A DNA stretch of 64,000 bases from Allobacillus salarius (GTDB lineage: Bacteria; Bacillota; Bacilli; Bacillales; Alkalibacillaceae). The notes below the pieces were generated by a model, which was not told the DNA's origin, did no database searches, and saw only the letters and a list, made by a program, of their open reading frames with translations. Position numbers and translations under genes: made by a program. Numbering within the stretch: position 1 is the stretch's first letter; every line of letters begins with the position of its first letter. Positions 8,581-16,612 of the stretch are shown piece after piece. Where the stretch lies: assembly GCF_007559425.1 (NCBI RefSeq), contig NZ_VMHE01000001.1:1-64000 (forward strand), written 5' to 3'.

Positions 8581-9174
8581 ATGGTTGTTGTTTGGGAATC
8601 GCTTCTGATGGTTGTTGCAGGATTATTTTTGTTGCGTTTTGCCGGCAGAAAATCCATATCACAAATGTCACTCGCTCAAACAGTTGTCATGATTTCAATT
8701 GGTTCAATCATAATTCAACCTATTGTTGAATCAAGTGTTTGGCGTACATTATTGGCAGCATCAATGTTTATATTGGCGTTAATCATTATGGAGTATTTAC
8801 AAGTTAAATTTAATTTTATGGAAAATTTCATAACAGGTAAATCAAAAATTGTAATTGAGCAAGGTGAATTAAAAACGAAAAATATGAAAAAATTACGTTT
8901 TACTGTTGATCAATTGGAAATGCGATTGCGTCAACAAGGAATCAATCGGCTTAGTGATGTGAAAACAGCGACACTTGAACCGAATGGACAGCTCGGCTAT
9001 GAATTGTATCCGGATGCAAGACCATTGACTGTAGGAGAATTTAAGGAATTAATGAGTCTATATACAGGTTTGCAAGTTCAACAAAATCGAAATAACCTTC
9101 AACAAACGTCAAATATATTTGATGAAATGAAACAAAATACCTATACACCGCAATCTCCTGATCAACTAAAGTAA
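8581..9174 (+). CDS. DUF421 membrane protein (YetF/YkjA type)
   Basis: A 197-residue protein with three hydrophobic segments in the first 80 residues and the family signature LRFAGRKSISQMSLAQTVVMISIGSII. A soluble C-terminal domain contains the typical GQLGYELYPDARPLTVGEF. The family's function is largely unknown; some members are germination- or spore-linked. An AGGTGG site precedes the ATG. It is 81 bp upstream of the DUF2512 gene and may share its transcript. Confidence 0.85.
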   Translation: MVVVWESLLMVVAGLFLLRFAGRKSISQMSLAQTVVMISIGSIIIQPIVESSVWRTLLAASMFILALIIMEYLQVKFNFMENFITGKSKIVIEQGELKTKNMKKLRFTVDQLEMRLRQQGINRLSDVKTATLEPNGQLGYELYPDARPLTVGEFKELMSLYTGLQVQQNRNNLQQTSNIFDEMKQNTYTPQSPDQLK

Positions 9175-9255
9175 CTTCTAATCAAACATCTGGAAAGAAT
9201 AACTTCTCTTAAATTTCAAAAGCTATAGGTAAATCATTGAAAAGAGGTTAGCTAC

Positions 9256-9693
9256 ATGAGTCATTTTAGTTTAATTCTAAGTAAATTTGTTGCGATGTTA
9301 GTTTTACTATATATCATTCTTAACGTCATTTTCGGCGTGAATTTCATGAATGTAGTCTGGGTCACATTAATTCTTTCCATTGCCTCTTACTTAATTGGTG
9401 ATTTGGTTATATTGCCTCGGACGAATAATATTGTTGCATCGGTTGTTGACTTTGTAATGAGCTTTGGATTGGTTTACTTTTTAGTGGATGCATTCGCGTT
9501 TGACAGTAACTTATTTACGGCAAGTTTACTATCTGCGATTGGAGTTACTTTGTTTGAAGCGTTCTTTCACAGTTCGGTTCAAACACAAATAGAAGAAGAA
9601 AACAACGTAAATCCTGGGCGATACAATTTACAAACAGAGGTATCAGAAGAAATTGACCCACTCATTGACGATGAGGATCGGGATAATAAATAA
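9256..9693 (+). CDS. DUF2512 (YndM-like) membrane protein
   Basis: A 145-residue protein with four hydrophobic segments within the first 105 residues and a charged, acidic cytoplasmic tail (about residues 112-145). Motifs such as GDLVILPRTNNIVASVVDFVM fit YndM/DUF2512; function unknown. The ribosome site AAGAGGTTAG is well placed. A strong hairpin follows the stop codon. Confidence 0.8.
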   Translation: MSHFSLILSKFVAMLVLLYIILNVIFGVNFMNVVWVTLILSIASYLIGDLVILPRTNNIVASVVDFVMSFGLVYFLVDAFAFDSNLFTASLLSAIGVTLFEAFFHSSVQTQIEEENNVNPGRYNLQTEVSEEIDPLIDDEDRDNK

Positions 9694-9700
9694 TTATGGG

Positions 9701-9738
9701 CAATCGCTCCTGTTCCTACATAATAGGAGTGATTGTTC
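9701..9738 (+). terminator. hairpin after the DUF2512 gene
   Basis: CAATCGCTCCT (9701-9711) pairs with AGGAGTGATTG (9725-9735), one G-T pair, followed by TTCT. Confidence 0.65.
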
Positions 9739-9801
9739 TCCTAATAACCATTTACCTATGTCATACATACAATAAAACGATGACATAAGGAGGTATGAAT
9801 T

Positions 9802-10776
9802 ATGGATGAACGCAACTCGCTTTATCAATATGTAGAAGATATGGAAAAGTGGCTCGAACAATTTCAGCATACAATGCATAAGTTGGATAAAAATCCGAGT
9901 ATCGTTTTCGATAACGAAACTCTCCCAACCATTCAGAAGCAGCTTAACAAGCTAATGACTGATGTGAATTATTATAAAAACACCCCACAAGCACTGTACA
10001 AAGATTTAATGAATGACCTACAGAAAGAAGCATCTGCTCTATATAATGGATATCGATCAATCCTGCATTCAAATTCCAAGAAAAATGAACAGAAATCTAA
10101 GGTGGAAAAGAAATCGAATTCAAAGAAATCTTCGGAAGAAACGTCAGAGATCGTACCTATAGGAGAGCATAAACTTCCTCCCCTCCCCTATCCTTACGAT
10201 GCTTTGGAACCATATATCGATAGTGAAATCATGAAGCTACATCATCAAAAGCATCATCAAGGCTATGTTGATGGGTTGAATAAAGCTGAAAAAGAGATGA
10301 AGAAAGCAAGAAGGAATGATGATTATGAACTGATTAAGCATTGGGAACGAGAAGCCGCTTTTCATGGAGCAGGTCACTATTTGCATACGATTTTCTGGGA
10401 CATTATGAATCCGAAAGGTGGCGGAAAACCTAAAGGAGAATTAATGAAGTGGATCAAACAATCTTTCCATAGCTTTGAATCATTTAAAAAACACTTTTCT
10501 GAAGCGGCTAAAAATGTGGAAGGTGTTGGATGGGCAATTCTTGTTTGGTCTCCCCGTTCGCACCGGTTAGAGATCTTACAATCAGAAAAACATCAAGTCC
10601 TAACGCAGTGGGATGTCATTCCGTTACTTGTGTTAGATGTATGGGAACATGCTTATTATCTACAGTACAAAAATAAACGCGATGAATATGTAGACAATTG
10701 GTGGAACGTTGTTTGTTGGGATTCAGTATCTAAACGATTGGAGCAGGCGAAAAAAGTGAAGTGGCAACCTTATTAA
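9802..10776 (+). CDS. sodF: Fe/Mn superoxide dismutase with N-terminal extension (SodF-like)
   Basis: A 324-residue protein that dismutates superoxide to peroxide and oxygen. The first 125 residues are a charged, helical extension ending in a Lys/Ser-rich linker. The SOD domain then starts at LPPLPYPYDALEPYI. Metal-ligand regions are present: the helix with KLHHQKHHQGYV, then AAFHGAGHYLHTIFW, and LDVWEHAYYLQY near the end. The extended form matches the SodF type of Bacillus rather than the short SodA. The start follows an AAGGAGGT site. It ends at a shared terminator with the convergent TM-repeat gene. Confidence 0.85.
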   Translation: MDERNSLYQYVEDMEKWLEQFQHTMHKLDKNPSIVFDNETLPTIQKQLNKLMTDVNYYKNTPQALYKDLMNDLQKEASALYNGYRSILHSNSKKNEQKSKVEKKSNSKKSSEETSEIVPIGEHKLPPLPYPYDALEPYIDSEIMKLHHQKHHQGYVDGLNKAEKEMKKARRNDDYELIKHWEREAAFHGAGHYLHTIFWDIMNPKGGGKPKGELMKWIKQSFHSFESFKKHFSEAAKNVEGVGWAILVWSPRSHRLEILQSEKHQVLTQWDVIPLLVLDVWEHAYYLQYKNKRDEYVDNWWNVVCWDSVSKRLEQAKKVKWQPY

Positions 10777-10818
10777 AGAACATTAAATCTTGTGTTTGAA
10801 AATATGTATATTAACCAT

Positions 10819-10866
10819 AAAAAACCGTCCACTGCCCTATTGGGCTACTATGTGGACGGATTTTTT
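10819..10866. terminator. bidirectional terminator
   Basis: AAAAAACCGTCCAC pairs with GTGGACGGATTTTTT around a CCC/GGG-containing loop. It serves both the sodF-like gene and the convergent TM-repeat gene. Confidence 0.85.
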
Positions 10867-10869
10867 AGT

Positions 10870-12135
10870 TTATAATGTTGGTGGTTCATCTTTGGAACCA
10901 GGTTCATTTTGATGTGTCTCTTTATTTAATTTCTTTTCAGCTTTACTTAATTGGTTTTTGGCAAATTCTCTACCGCCAATACCAAAGGAAATTGCAAATG
11001 CAGTCATTAAACCACCTAGGATTAATAAGAAGCCTAAGTTCACGATGGATGTCGCAAATTTCAGCTGATCAAGTGTCATAAATACAGCGAATACAATGAC
11101 TACATATTTAATGATTGTCGCAGAAGCCTTGCTTCCAGTGTATCGACGAATCCATTTGTCTAAAAGGTTTGCGATAAAGAAACCAATACCTAAGATCAAT
11201 AGTGCACTTATTAATAGTGGTAGATACACAAGAATTGCACTACCAATGTTATTCAGTACCTCTAACTGTAGAACGTTTAATGCCTCAACGGTAAAGAATA
11301 AAACAATGATGAATTTAACTACGTTTGTGAGTACTCTTGATAAATCGAAGGAAGGCTCTTGAGTTTCACTTACACCAACAGCTTGATAGATTCTGTCGAT
11401 GCCTGCCCCTTTGAGTACACTAAATAGTAGGTTTCCGACGAATTTCGCAATGTAATAGCCTAATACGACTAGTATAATTGCAACAAAGATGTTCGGAATC
11501 ATATTTAGAACGGTATTTAAGACTTCTGTTGCTGGTTCTGTAATGGACTTAATATTTAAAGCATCTAATGCCATTGTAATGACTGGAATCAACACTAGAA
11601 CGTATACGACATTCGCCAATACGTTAGATAAGGCATATTGATTAGGTGCCTCACCTGGTGAGTCAGGATTTAACTTTTGATACCAACCATCGATGTGTAG
11701 GCTTTGAAGGAAGTTGAATACTAAATCTTTAATAAGTCTGGCAATAAATACACCTAATACGAGAATGATTGCTGCCCCAATCAAGTCCGGAATGAAGGAT
11801 AGCATTTGATCCATCATGTTTGTTATCGGCTTGGATACAGAATCCATCCCTAATGCATTAAGAATTGATGGTAAGAATAGGATGAATATGAGGTAGTAAA
11901 CGATGTTACCGATAATATTGAGAATATCTTCTCCCTGTTCTTTGTTTTGTATAATTGGTGCTTTGCTAATTGCCTTGTGAAAGCCCATTTTAACAAAAAC
12001 CTTTGTAATGAGGGCTTTAACACCTTTAGCGATAATCCAAGCTAACAATAGAAGTAATAGTGCATAGATGACATTCGGAATTGCTTGGATTATTTTGTCT
12101 AACATCGACTCAAGTGAATTTGTAACGTTATCCAA
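10870..12135 (-). CDS. mechanosensitive-channel-related TM-helix-repeat protein
   Basis: About 421 residues with repeated conserved TM-helix units, seen as recurrent IPN/IPD + hydrophobic helix + IAK/IAR blocks (for example IPNVIYALLLLLLAWIIAKG, IPDLIGAAIILVLGVFIARL, IPNIFVAIILVVLGYYIAKF). It resembles CmpX-like proteins with PF05552 repeats, which are related to small-conductance mechanosensitive channels but lack the full MscS domain. The C-terminus has a basic, glycine-rich GGLMTAFAISFGIGGREFA segment. The start is placed at a TTG at 12135 because AAAGGAGAG precedes it; the ATG at 12171 has no such site. A role in osmotic or envelope stress is inferred. Confidence 0.8.
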   Translation of the reverse strand: MDNVTNSLESMLDKIIQAIPNVIYALLLLLLAWIIAKGVKALITKVFVKMGFHKAISKAPIIQNKEQGEDILNIIGNIVYYLIFILFLPSILNALGMDSVSKPITNMMDQMLSFIPDLIGAAIILVLGVFIARLIKDLVFNFLQSLHIDGWYQKLNPDSPGEAPNQYALSNVLANVVYVLVLIPVITMALDALNIKSITEPATEVLNTVLNMIPNIFVAIILVVLGYYIAKFVGNLLFSVLKGAGIDRIYQAVGVSETQEPSFDLSRVLTNVVKFIIVLFFTVEALNVLQLEVLNNIGSAILVYLPLLISALLILGIGFFIANLLDKWIRRYTGSKASATIIKYVVIVFAVFMTLDQLKFATSIVNLGFLLILGGLMTAFAISFGIGGREFAKNQLSKAEKKLNKETHQNEPGSKDEPPTL

Positions 12136-12290
12136 TTTCCCACTCTCCTTTATCGTAAAATAATGTTTCATTTAACATATTACCTGCCAGAATGCCGACT
12201 AAACATTATTAGTGTTTTTTCAACATTGTTCGGCGAATGTATACATCGACATACAATATATGCTTTTTAAATTTTAAGGAGGATATCAAG

Positions 12291-13208
12291 TTGGAAAAAG
12301 AAAAACGCAATCCATTTAAAACATTAAGTACATTATTGTTGATTTTAGGTGCAATCTACATATTCTTGAATGTCCTACCAATTCATCACGTTAAAGCTCA
12401 CCCTTTCTTTGAAAATGGGGACAAGCCATTAGTTATTGCGCATCAAGGTGGAGAGCATTTAAGGCCTTCTAACACGATGATCGCCTTTGAGCATGCAACA
12501 GAACTTGGAGCGGATGTGCTTGAGACAGATATACATATATCCAAAGATGGGTATTTAATTGCCATCCATGATCCGACAGTTGATCGAACGACAGACGGTA
12601 CTGGTAGAGTTGTGGATTATACGTTAGAGGAATTGAAGCAATTGGATGCTGGTTATTATTTTGAAAAAAACGGAAAACATCTTTACCGTGGTCAAGGGAT
12701 TCAGCTGATAACCATCGAAGAATTATTTCAACGGTTTCCAAATATGCGTTTTGTATTAGAAATTAAAAATACAAACCCTGACAATCAAATAGATTCTATT
12801 ATTAAGAGATTAGTTCATTTAATTAATACATATGAAATGCGGGAACAAGTACTTATCGGATCATTTGACCAAGAAGTAGTCGATCGATTTCGAACTCAGG
12901 CAGGTCCTGGAGTCGTAACGTCAGGTGGCAGAGATGAAGTGACGAAGTTTGTTATCTTCAACAAGTTTTTTCTTAAAAATTTTTATCGCCCACAAGTAGA
13001 GGCTATACAAATTCCCCAAGCAGAAAGTGGTTTCGATCTAACAACAGAATCTATCGTTACAGGAGCAAAGCGAATAGGCATGAACCTTCACTATTGGACA
13101 GTTAATGATCCGAAAGATATGCGAAGATTAATTGAAAAAGGCGCTGATGGCATTACGACCGATCGACCAGATTTACTGATTGAACTATTAAATGAATTAG
13201 GTTACTAA
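12291..13208 (+). CDS. membrane-anchored glycerophosphodiester phosphodiesterase
   Basis: About 305 residues. It hydrolyses glycerophosphodiesters to glycerol-3-phosphate and an alcohol. One membrane span at about residues 11-30 is followed by a GDPD domain: catalytic H51 (AHQGGE), acidic metal ligands E78 and D80 (LETDIH), and H93 (AIHDPTVDRTTDGTG). The C-terminal motifs HYWTVND and GADGITTDRPDL are typical. The start is the TTG at 12291 behind AAGGAGGATATCAAG; the upstream ATG at 12237 lacks a site. It is convergent with the pbpC-like gene. Confidence 0.88.
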   Translation: MEKEKRNPFKTLSTLLLILGAIYIFLNVLPIHHVKAHPFFENGDKPLVIAHQGGEHLRPSNTMIAFEHATELGADVLETDIHISKDGYLIAIHDPTVDRTTDGTGRVVDYTLEELKQLDAGYYFEKNGKHLYRGQGIQLITIEELFQRFPNMRFVLEIKNTNPDNQIDSIIKRLVHLINTYEMREQVLIGSFDQEVVDRFRTQAGPGVVTSGGRDEVTKFVIFNKFFLKNFYRPQVEAIQIPQAESGFDLTTESIVTGAKRIGMNLHYWTVNDPKDMRRLIEKGADGITTDRPDLLIELLNELGY

Positions 13209-13213
13209 ACACA

Positions 13214-13253
13214 AAAAGACTGTAAGGAAGCGATTGCCTCCTTACAGTCTTTT
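13214..13253. terminator. bidirectional terminator
   Basis: AAAAGACTGTAAGGA pairs with TCCTTACAGTCTTTT. It lies between the convergent glycerophosphodiesterase and penicillin-binding-protein genes. Confidence 0.85.
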
Positions 13254-13258
13254 GTAAA

Positions 13259-15301
13259 TTATTGACTCATTTTCTCATAAAACATTTTTGCTTTTTTAAC
13301 GGCATATCCGCTTCCGCCTTTATCTTGCACGCCTTCCAAGAGAATTCCTAAAACAAAATCAGGTTGATTTTGATCATATGAAATGAATAAACCATTTTGC
13401 TCATCATTTTCATCCTCATGGCTAGCTTTTAACTCAGCTGTTCCTGTTTTCCCAGCAATCTCTCTACCATCGATTTCGGCAGCTTTTGCTGTTCCTTCCG
13501 TTACAACTTTTCTCAATAAACCTTGTAGGCGTTCGATGTTTTCGCCAGTAGTGATTTCACTGAGCCAAACCTCTGGGGACTCTGATTTGAGCAACAGTGG
13601 CTTTTGGACGTTTCCTTCATTTGCAATCCCACCATAAATGGATGACAGGTGAACAATATTAATCAAAACCTCTCCTTGACCGTAAGCAGAATCAGCCAAC
13701 TGACCTTCAGAACCAAATTCCCCGCTATTGGATATTTGCGACGTAGCCATTGGATAAGCAAATGGAATGGACTCTGCAAAACCTAATGATTCTAGTTCTT
13801 TACGGAATGTTTCGCCACCCATTTTTAATCCTTGCATAGCAAAGTAAATGTTATCAGAATGTTTAAACCCTGTTTCCAAGTCGACATTGGTATGATTTGT
13901 GCTGACACGAGTTACTTTAAAATCACCCCAAGAATCGTCTTTTTGCCAGCGCTTCTCTTCTATTTTCAATGCCTCGTTTGGATCAAGTGTTCCTGCATTT
14001 AATCCCGCAATCGTCGTTAAAAGTTTCATGGTTGAACCAGGTGAATAAGTAGAAGAGAAACGATTAATGAGTGGCTGATTGGCGTCTTCGGATAACTTGC
14101 TGTATTCTTCGTCAGTGATTCCGTGAACGAATCGATTTGGATCAAAACTAGGCATACTCACTAAACTCGTTACTTCTCCTGTCTTTGGATCGACTGTTGT
14201 AGCCGTTCCCTTCTCTTCTTTCAAAACCGAATATAATTTTGATTGAAGTTCTGCATCAATGGTAACCGTTATATCCTCACCATCTTTTGCTTCCTGCACA
14301 GCGATCGGTGTTTTGGACCCATCTGGTTTTTCGATATAAAGCTCAACACCGTTTATACCACGTAGTTGATCTTCATATAACTGTTCCAGTCCTCTTTTCC
14401 CAACAATATCACTTGATGAATAACCTTTTCCTTCAAGCTCTTCCAAATCTTCAGCGGTTACTTGTCCGATGTATCCTGTTAAGTGCCCTAATACGTCCTT
14501 GTATGGATAGACCCGGTCAACAACAACACGAGATGATACACCGGAAATCGCAACGGCATTTTCCACGATTTCTTCATCATCTAACATAAATTTCTTTACG
14601 GGTACAAAATGATTTTCATCGACCCAACTTTGTGTATATTTCTCTTTAATGGACGAAGATGATACATTCAAGATGTTCGCTAATTCTGAAAGAGAATTTT
14701 CATTGAAATCCATAGGTGTTACGCCTACTTCATACACTTCACCATTCGCGGCAATGAGATTGCCATTTCGGTCCAATATTTCTCCGCGAGATGCCGGTGT
14801 CGTTTGGTATCGGACCTCGTCTTCTGCCTGCATGCCAGGCATGATGAATGAAGGATCCCATTCAACAAACCAACGATCCTCTTCACTTTTTTCATCTTCT
14901 TTGTCTTCGTTCAACGGGCGTGTCAATTGTAATGTATTTTCATATTGAATTTGTCCCGCTAATGTGTTGAATGATATTTGAATTGGTACGTCATATTCCG
15001 TCATTGTTTCAAGATCTTCATTTTTCAGCTCTTCTACCGGTTCAGTTCGTTCGATAGTAACTTGATCAACAGATAGAGCTTCGTATAAATGATTATATCG
15101 CTCAACGAAATCTTCATGAGAGAAAGTTGTCTTTGTATCTTCACTTACATAGCTTTTGTATAATTCTTCAAAGTCATGTTCCATCCACTTCTCTATATAA
15201 GCATCAGCTGTTTCGTTTGGGTTTGGATATTGCGTCTCTTCCCCAGTACATGCTGTCAAAAATAATATTATTGTCAAAAATAAAACAATCGTTCTTTTCA
15301 T
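13259..15301 (-). CDS. pbpC: penicillin-binding transpeptidase (PBP3/PbpC-like lipoprotein)
   Basis: A 680-residue class B PBP that cross-links peptidoglycan. A lipobox FLTAC at residues 14-18 indicates a lipid anchor. It continues with a MecA-type NTF2-like domain (about 28-150), a PBP dimerisation domain (about 155-320) and the transpeptidase domain. Active-site motifs are S423-TM-K426, SDN 482-484 and KTG near 618. This architecture is that of B. subtilis PBP3 and staphylococcal PBP2a, so low beta-lactam affinity is possible but not shown. The SCP2-domain gene lies 44 bp upstream on the same strand. Confidence 0.9.
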   Translation of the reverse strand: MKRTIVLFLTIILFLTACTGEETQYPNPNETADAYIEKWMEHDFEELYKSYVSEDTKTTFSHEDFVERYNHLYEALSVDQVTIERTEPVEELKNEDLETMTEYDVPIQISFNTLAGQIQYENTLQLTRPLNEDKEDEKSEEDRWFVEWDPSFIMPGMQAEDEVRYQTTPASRGEILDRNGNLIAANGEVYEVGVTPMDFNENSLSELANILNVSSSSIKEKYTQSWVDENHFVPVKKFMLDDEEIVENAVAISGVSSRVVVDRVYPYKDVLGHLTGYIGQVTAEDLEELEGKGYSSSDIVGKRGLEQLYEDQLRGINGVELYIEKPDGSKTPIAVQEAKDGEDITVTIDAELQSKLYSVLKEEKGTATTVDPKTGEVTSLVSMPSFDPNRFVHGITDEEYSKLSEDANQPLINRFSSTYSPGSTMKLLTTIAGLNAGTLDPNEALKIEEKRWQKDDSWGDFKVTRVSTNHTNVDLETGFKHSDNIYFAMQGLKMGGETFRKELESLGFAESIPFAYPMATSQISNSGEFGSEGQLADSAYGQGEVLINIVHLSSIYGGIANEGNVQKPLLLKSESPEVWLSEITTGENIERLQGLLRKVVTEGTAKAAEIDGREIAGKTGTAELKASHEDENDEQNGLFISYDQNQPDFVLGILLEGVQDKGGSGYAVKKAKMFYEKMSQ

Positions 15302-15345
15302 TATTGACCTCCTTACTTCTTGAGTCGCCCATTCACCTTGAAACG

Positions 15346-15663
15346 TTAGCGATAATTATTCAGTACATTTTGTAGCTTTAACGCAAGGCCGATATTCCCA
15401 TCGACTTTTATTTTTCCCATCATAAAAGCTGAAGTGGCATTCAGTTGCCCATCGATTAATTTATGTAAATTCTCTTCTTTCAGTCGTAAGCTACATTTTG
15501 CCTTTTCAGTTGCTTCTGTGCTCAGTTCGGCACCACGTTCAAAAAATTCAACAGAGTACGCTTCGCCATCGTTTAATATAAAATTATAGGTAGCGGACAA
15601 ATGATCTAATCCACTTGGATCTTCATTCATTTTATTAACCAACGCTTGTAACTTTTCTTTCAT
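15346..15663 (-). CDS. SCP2 sterol-binding-domain protein
   Basis: A 105-residue single-domain SCP2-like protein. The pattern LKMxxL.IG.L....A..SGKIKVDGN is represented by LIDGQLNATSAFMMGKIKVDGNIGLALKLQNVL. In bacteria such domains bind hydrophobic ligands; the ligand here is unknown. It is probably co-transcribed with the pbpC-like gene downstream. A promoter with an extended -10 lies just upstream. Confidence 0.8.
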   Translation of the reverse strand: MKEKLQALVNKMNEDPSGLDHLSATYNFILNDGEAYSVEFFERGAELSTEATEKAKCSLRLKEENLHKLIDGQLNATSAFMMGKIKVDGNIGLALKLQNVLNNYR

Positions 15664-15693
15664 CTCATCATCCCCTATTTTTTCTTACTTATT

Positions 15694-15704
15694 TTCATTA
15701 TAAC
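15694..15704 (-). promoter_or_regulatory. extended -10 promoter of the SCP2/pbpC-like unit
   Basis: On the minus strand TGTTATAAT (TATAAT at 15702-15697) lies about 30 bases before the ATG. No good -35 is seen, consistent with an extended -10 element. Tentative. Confidence 0.45.
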
Positions 15705-15795
15705 AAATATTAAACATTTCGATAGGACTGAAGTTTGAATATGGTCTCTCTAGGGTACTTTATTAATAAACAAAAAGAATGATGAGGTGAAGAAG

Positions 15796-15942
15796 ATGCT
15801 TTGGTGGATTGTAGGAATTATACTTGCGATCTGGTTAATTGGTTTTGTACTAGATGTCGCTGGTGGTCTTATTCATTTATTATTAATTGTCGCAGGAATT
15901 GTTTTTGTCTTTCAATTGATTACAGGAAAAAGGAAATTATGA
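15796..15942 (+). CDS. 48-residue lmo0937-type membrane protein
   Basis: The ATG at 15796 follows a GATGAGGTGAAGA site and opens a 48-codon frame: MLWWIVGIILAIWLIGFVLD, then GGLIHLLLIVAGIVFVFQLI and a basic end GKRKL. Two hydrophobic helices and the GxLIHLLL motif match the small lmo0937 membrane-protein family of Firmicutes, often stress-induced. It is below common length cut-offs. Confidence 0.75.
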   Translation: MLWWIVGIILAIWLIGFVLDVAGGLIHLLLIVAGIVFVFQLITGKRKL

Positions 15943-16043
15943 CGAATCAGTCTTGGGTGTGCATGAGCACTCAAGGCTTTTTTATTTTGCGAAGCCCTTT
16001 CAACTGCTATAATTTAGTATTGTTACGGAAGGAGTGCTACTAG

Positions 16044-16571
16044 ATGGATGAGCAAAAAGAAAAAGCCGTGTTCGCCGGCGGATGTTTTTGGTGTATGGTA
16101 AAACCATTTGATCAATGGGATGGTGTTTATTCTGTCACCTCTGGTTATACGGGCGGACATGTAGAAAATCCTACATACGAGCAAGTGAAAGAAGGAAACT
16201 CAGGTCATTATGAAGCTGTTGAAATTGTGTTTGATGCAAGCAAAATTTCGTATGAATTTATTCTAGACCTTTATTGGAAACAAATTGATCCGCAAGATCC
16301 AGGTGGTCAGTTTCATGATCGTGGCCCCCAGTATCGTACAGCGATCTTTTATCAGAACGAAGAGCAAAAATACTTGGCGGAACAATCGAAACGTAATCTA
16401 GAACAATCTGGTCGATTTAGTCAACCGATTGTTACAGAGATTTTGGAAGCCACCACTTTTTATCCTGCTGAAGAAGGACATCAATACTTCTATAAAAAGA
16501 ACGAAGAACATTATTTAAAAGATCGTGAAAAATCTGGTCGAGATGAATTTATCAATCAAAACTGGAACTAA
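16044..16571 (+). CDS. msrA: peptide-methionine (S)-S-oxide reductase MsrA
   Basis: A 175-residue enzyme that reduces methionine-S-sulfoxide in proteins or free, using thioredoxin. The catalytic cysteine is C14 in AGGCFWC, with SGYTGGHVENPTYEQV, GHYEAVEIVFD and QIDPQDPGGQFHDRGPQYR all conserved. C17 may act as a nearby thiol. An AAGGAGTGCTAC site precedes the ATG. A second MsrA domain occurs in the MsrAB fusion at 25465. It converges on the S9 peptidase gene. Confidence 0.95.
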   Translation: MDEQKEKAVFAGGCFWCMVKPFDQWDGVYSVTSGYTGGHVENPTYEQVKEGNSGHYEAVEIVFDASKISYEFILDLYWKQIDPQDPGGQFHDRGPQYRTAIFYQNEEQKYLAEQSKRNLEQSGRFSQPIVTEILEATTFYPAEEGHQYFYKKNEEHYLKDREKSGRDEFINQNWN

Positions 16572-16611
16572 AAAAGCAGCATTCTCGAAATGATCGGGAA
16601 TGCTGCATTTG
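16571..16611. terminator. bidirectional terminator
   Basis: GCAGCATTCTCG (16576-16587) pairs with CGGGAATGCTGC (16595-16606), with an A-run before and a T-rich stretch after. It is shared by msrA and the convergent peptidase gene. Confidence 0.8.
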
Positions 16612-16612
16612 T

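Noticed and set aside
12237-12290. Upstream extension of the glycerophosphodiesterase
   Set aside because: The ATG has no ribosome site, while the TTG at 12291 follows AAGGAGG closely.
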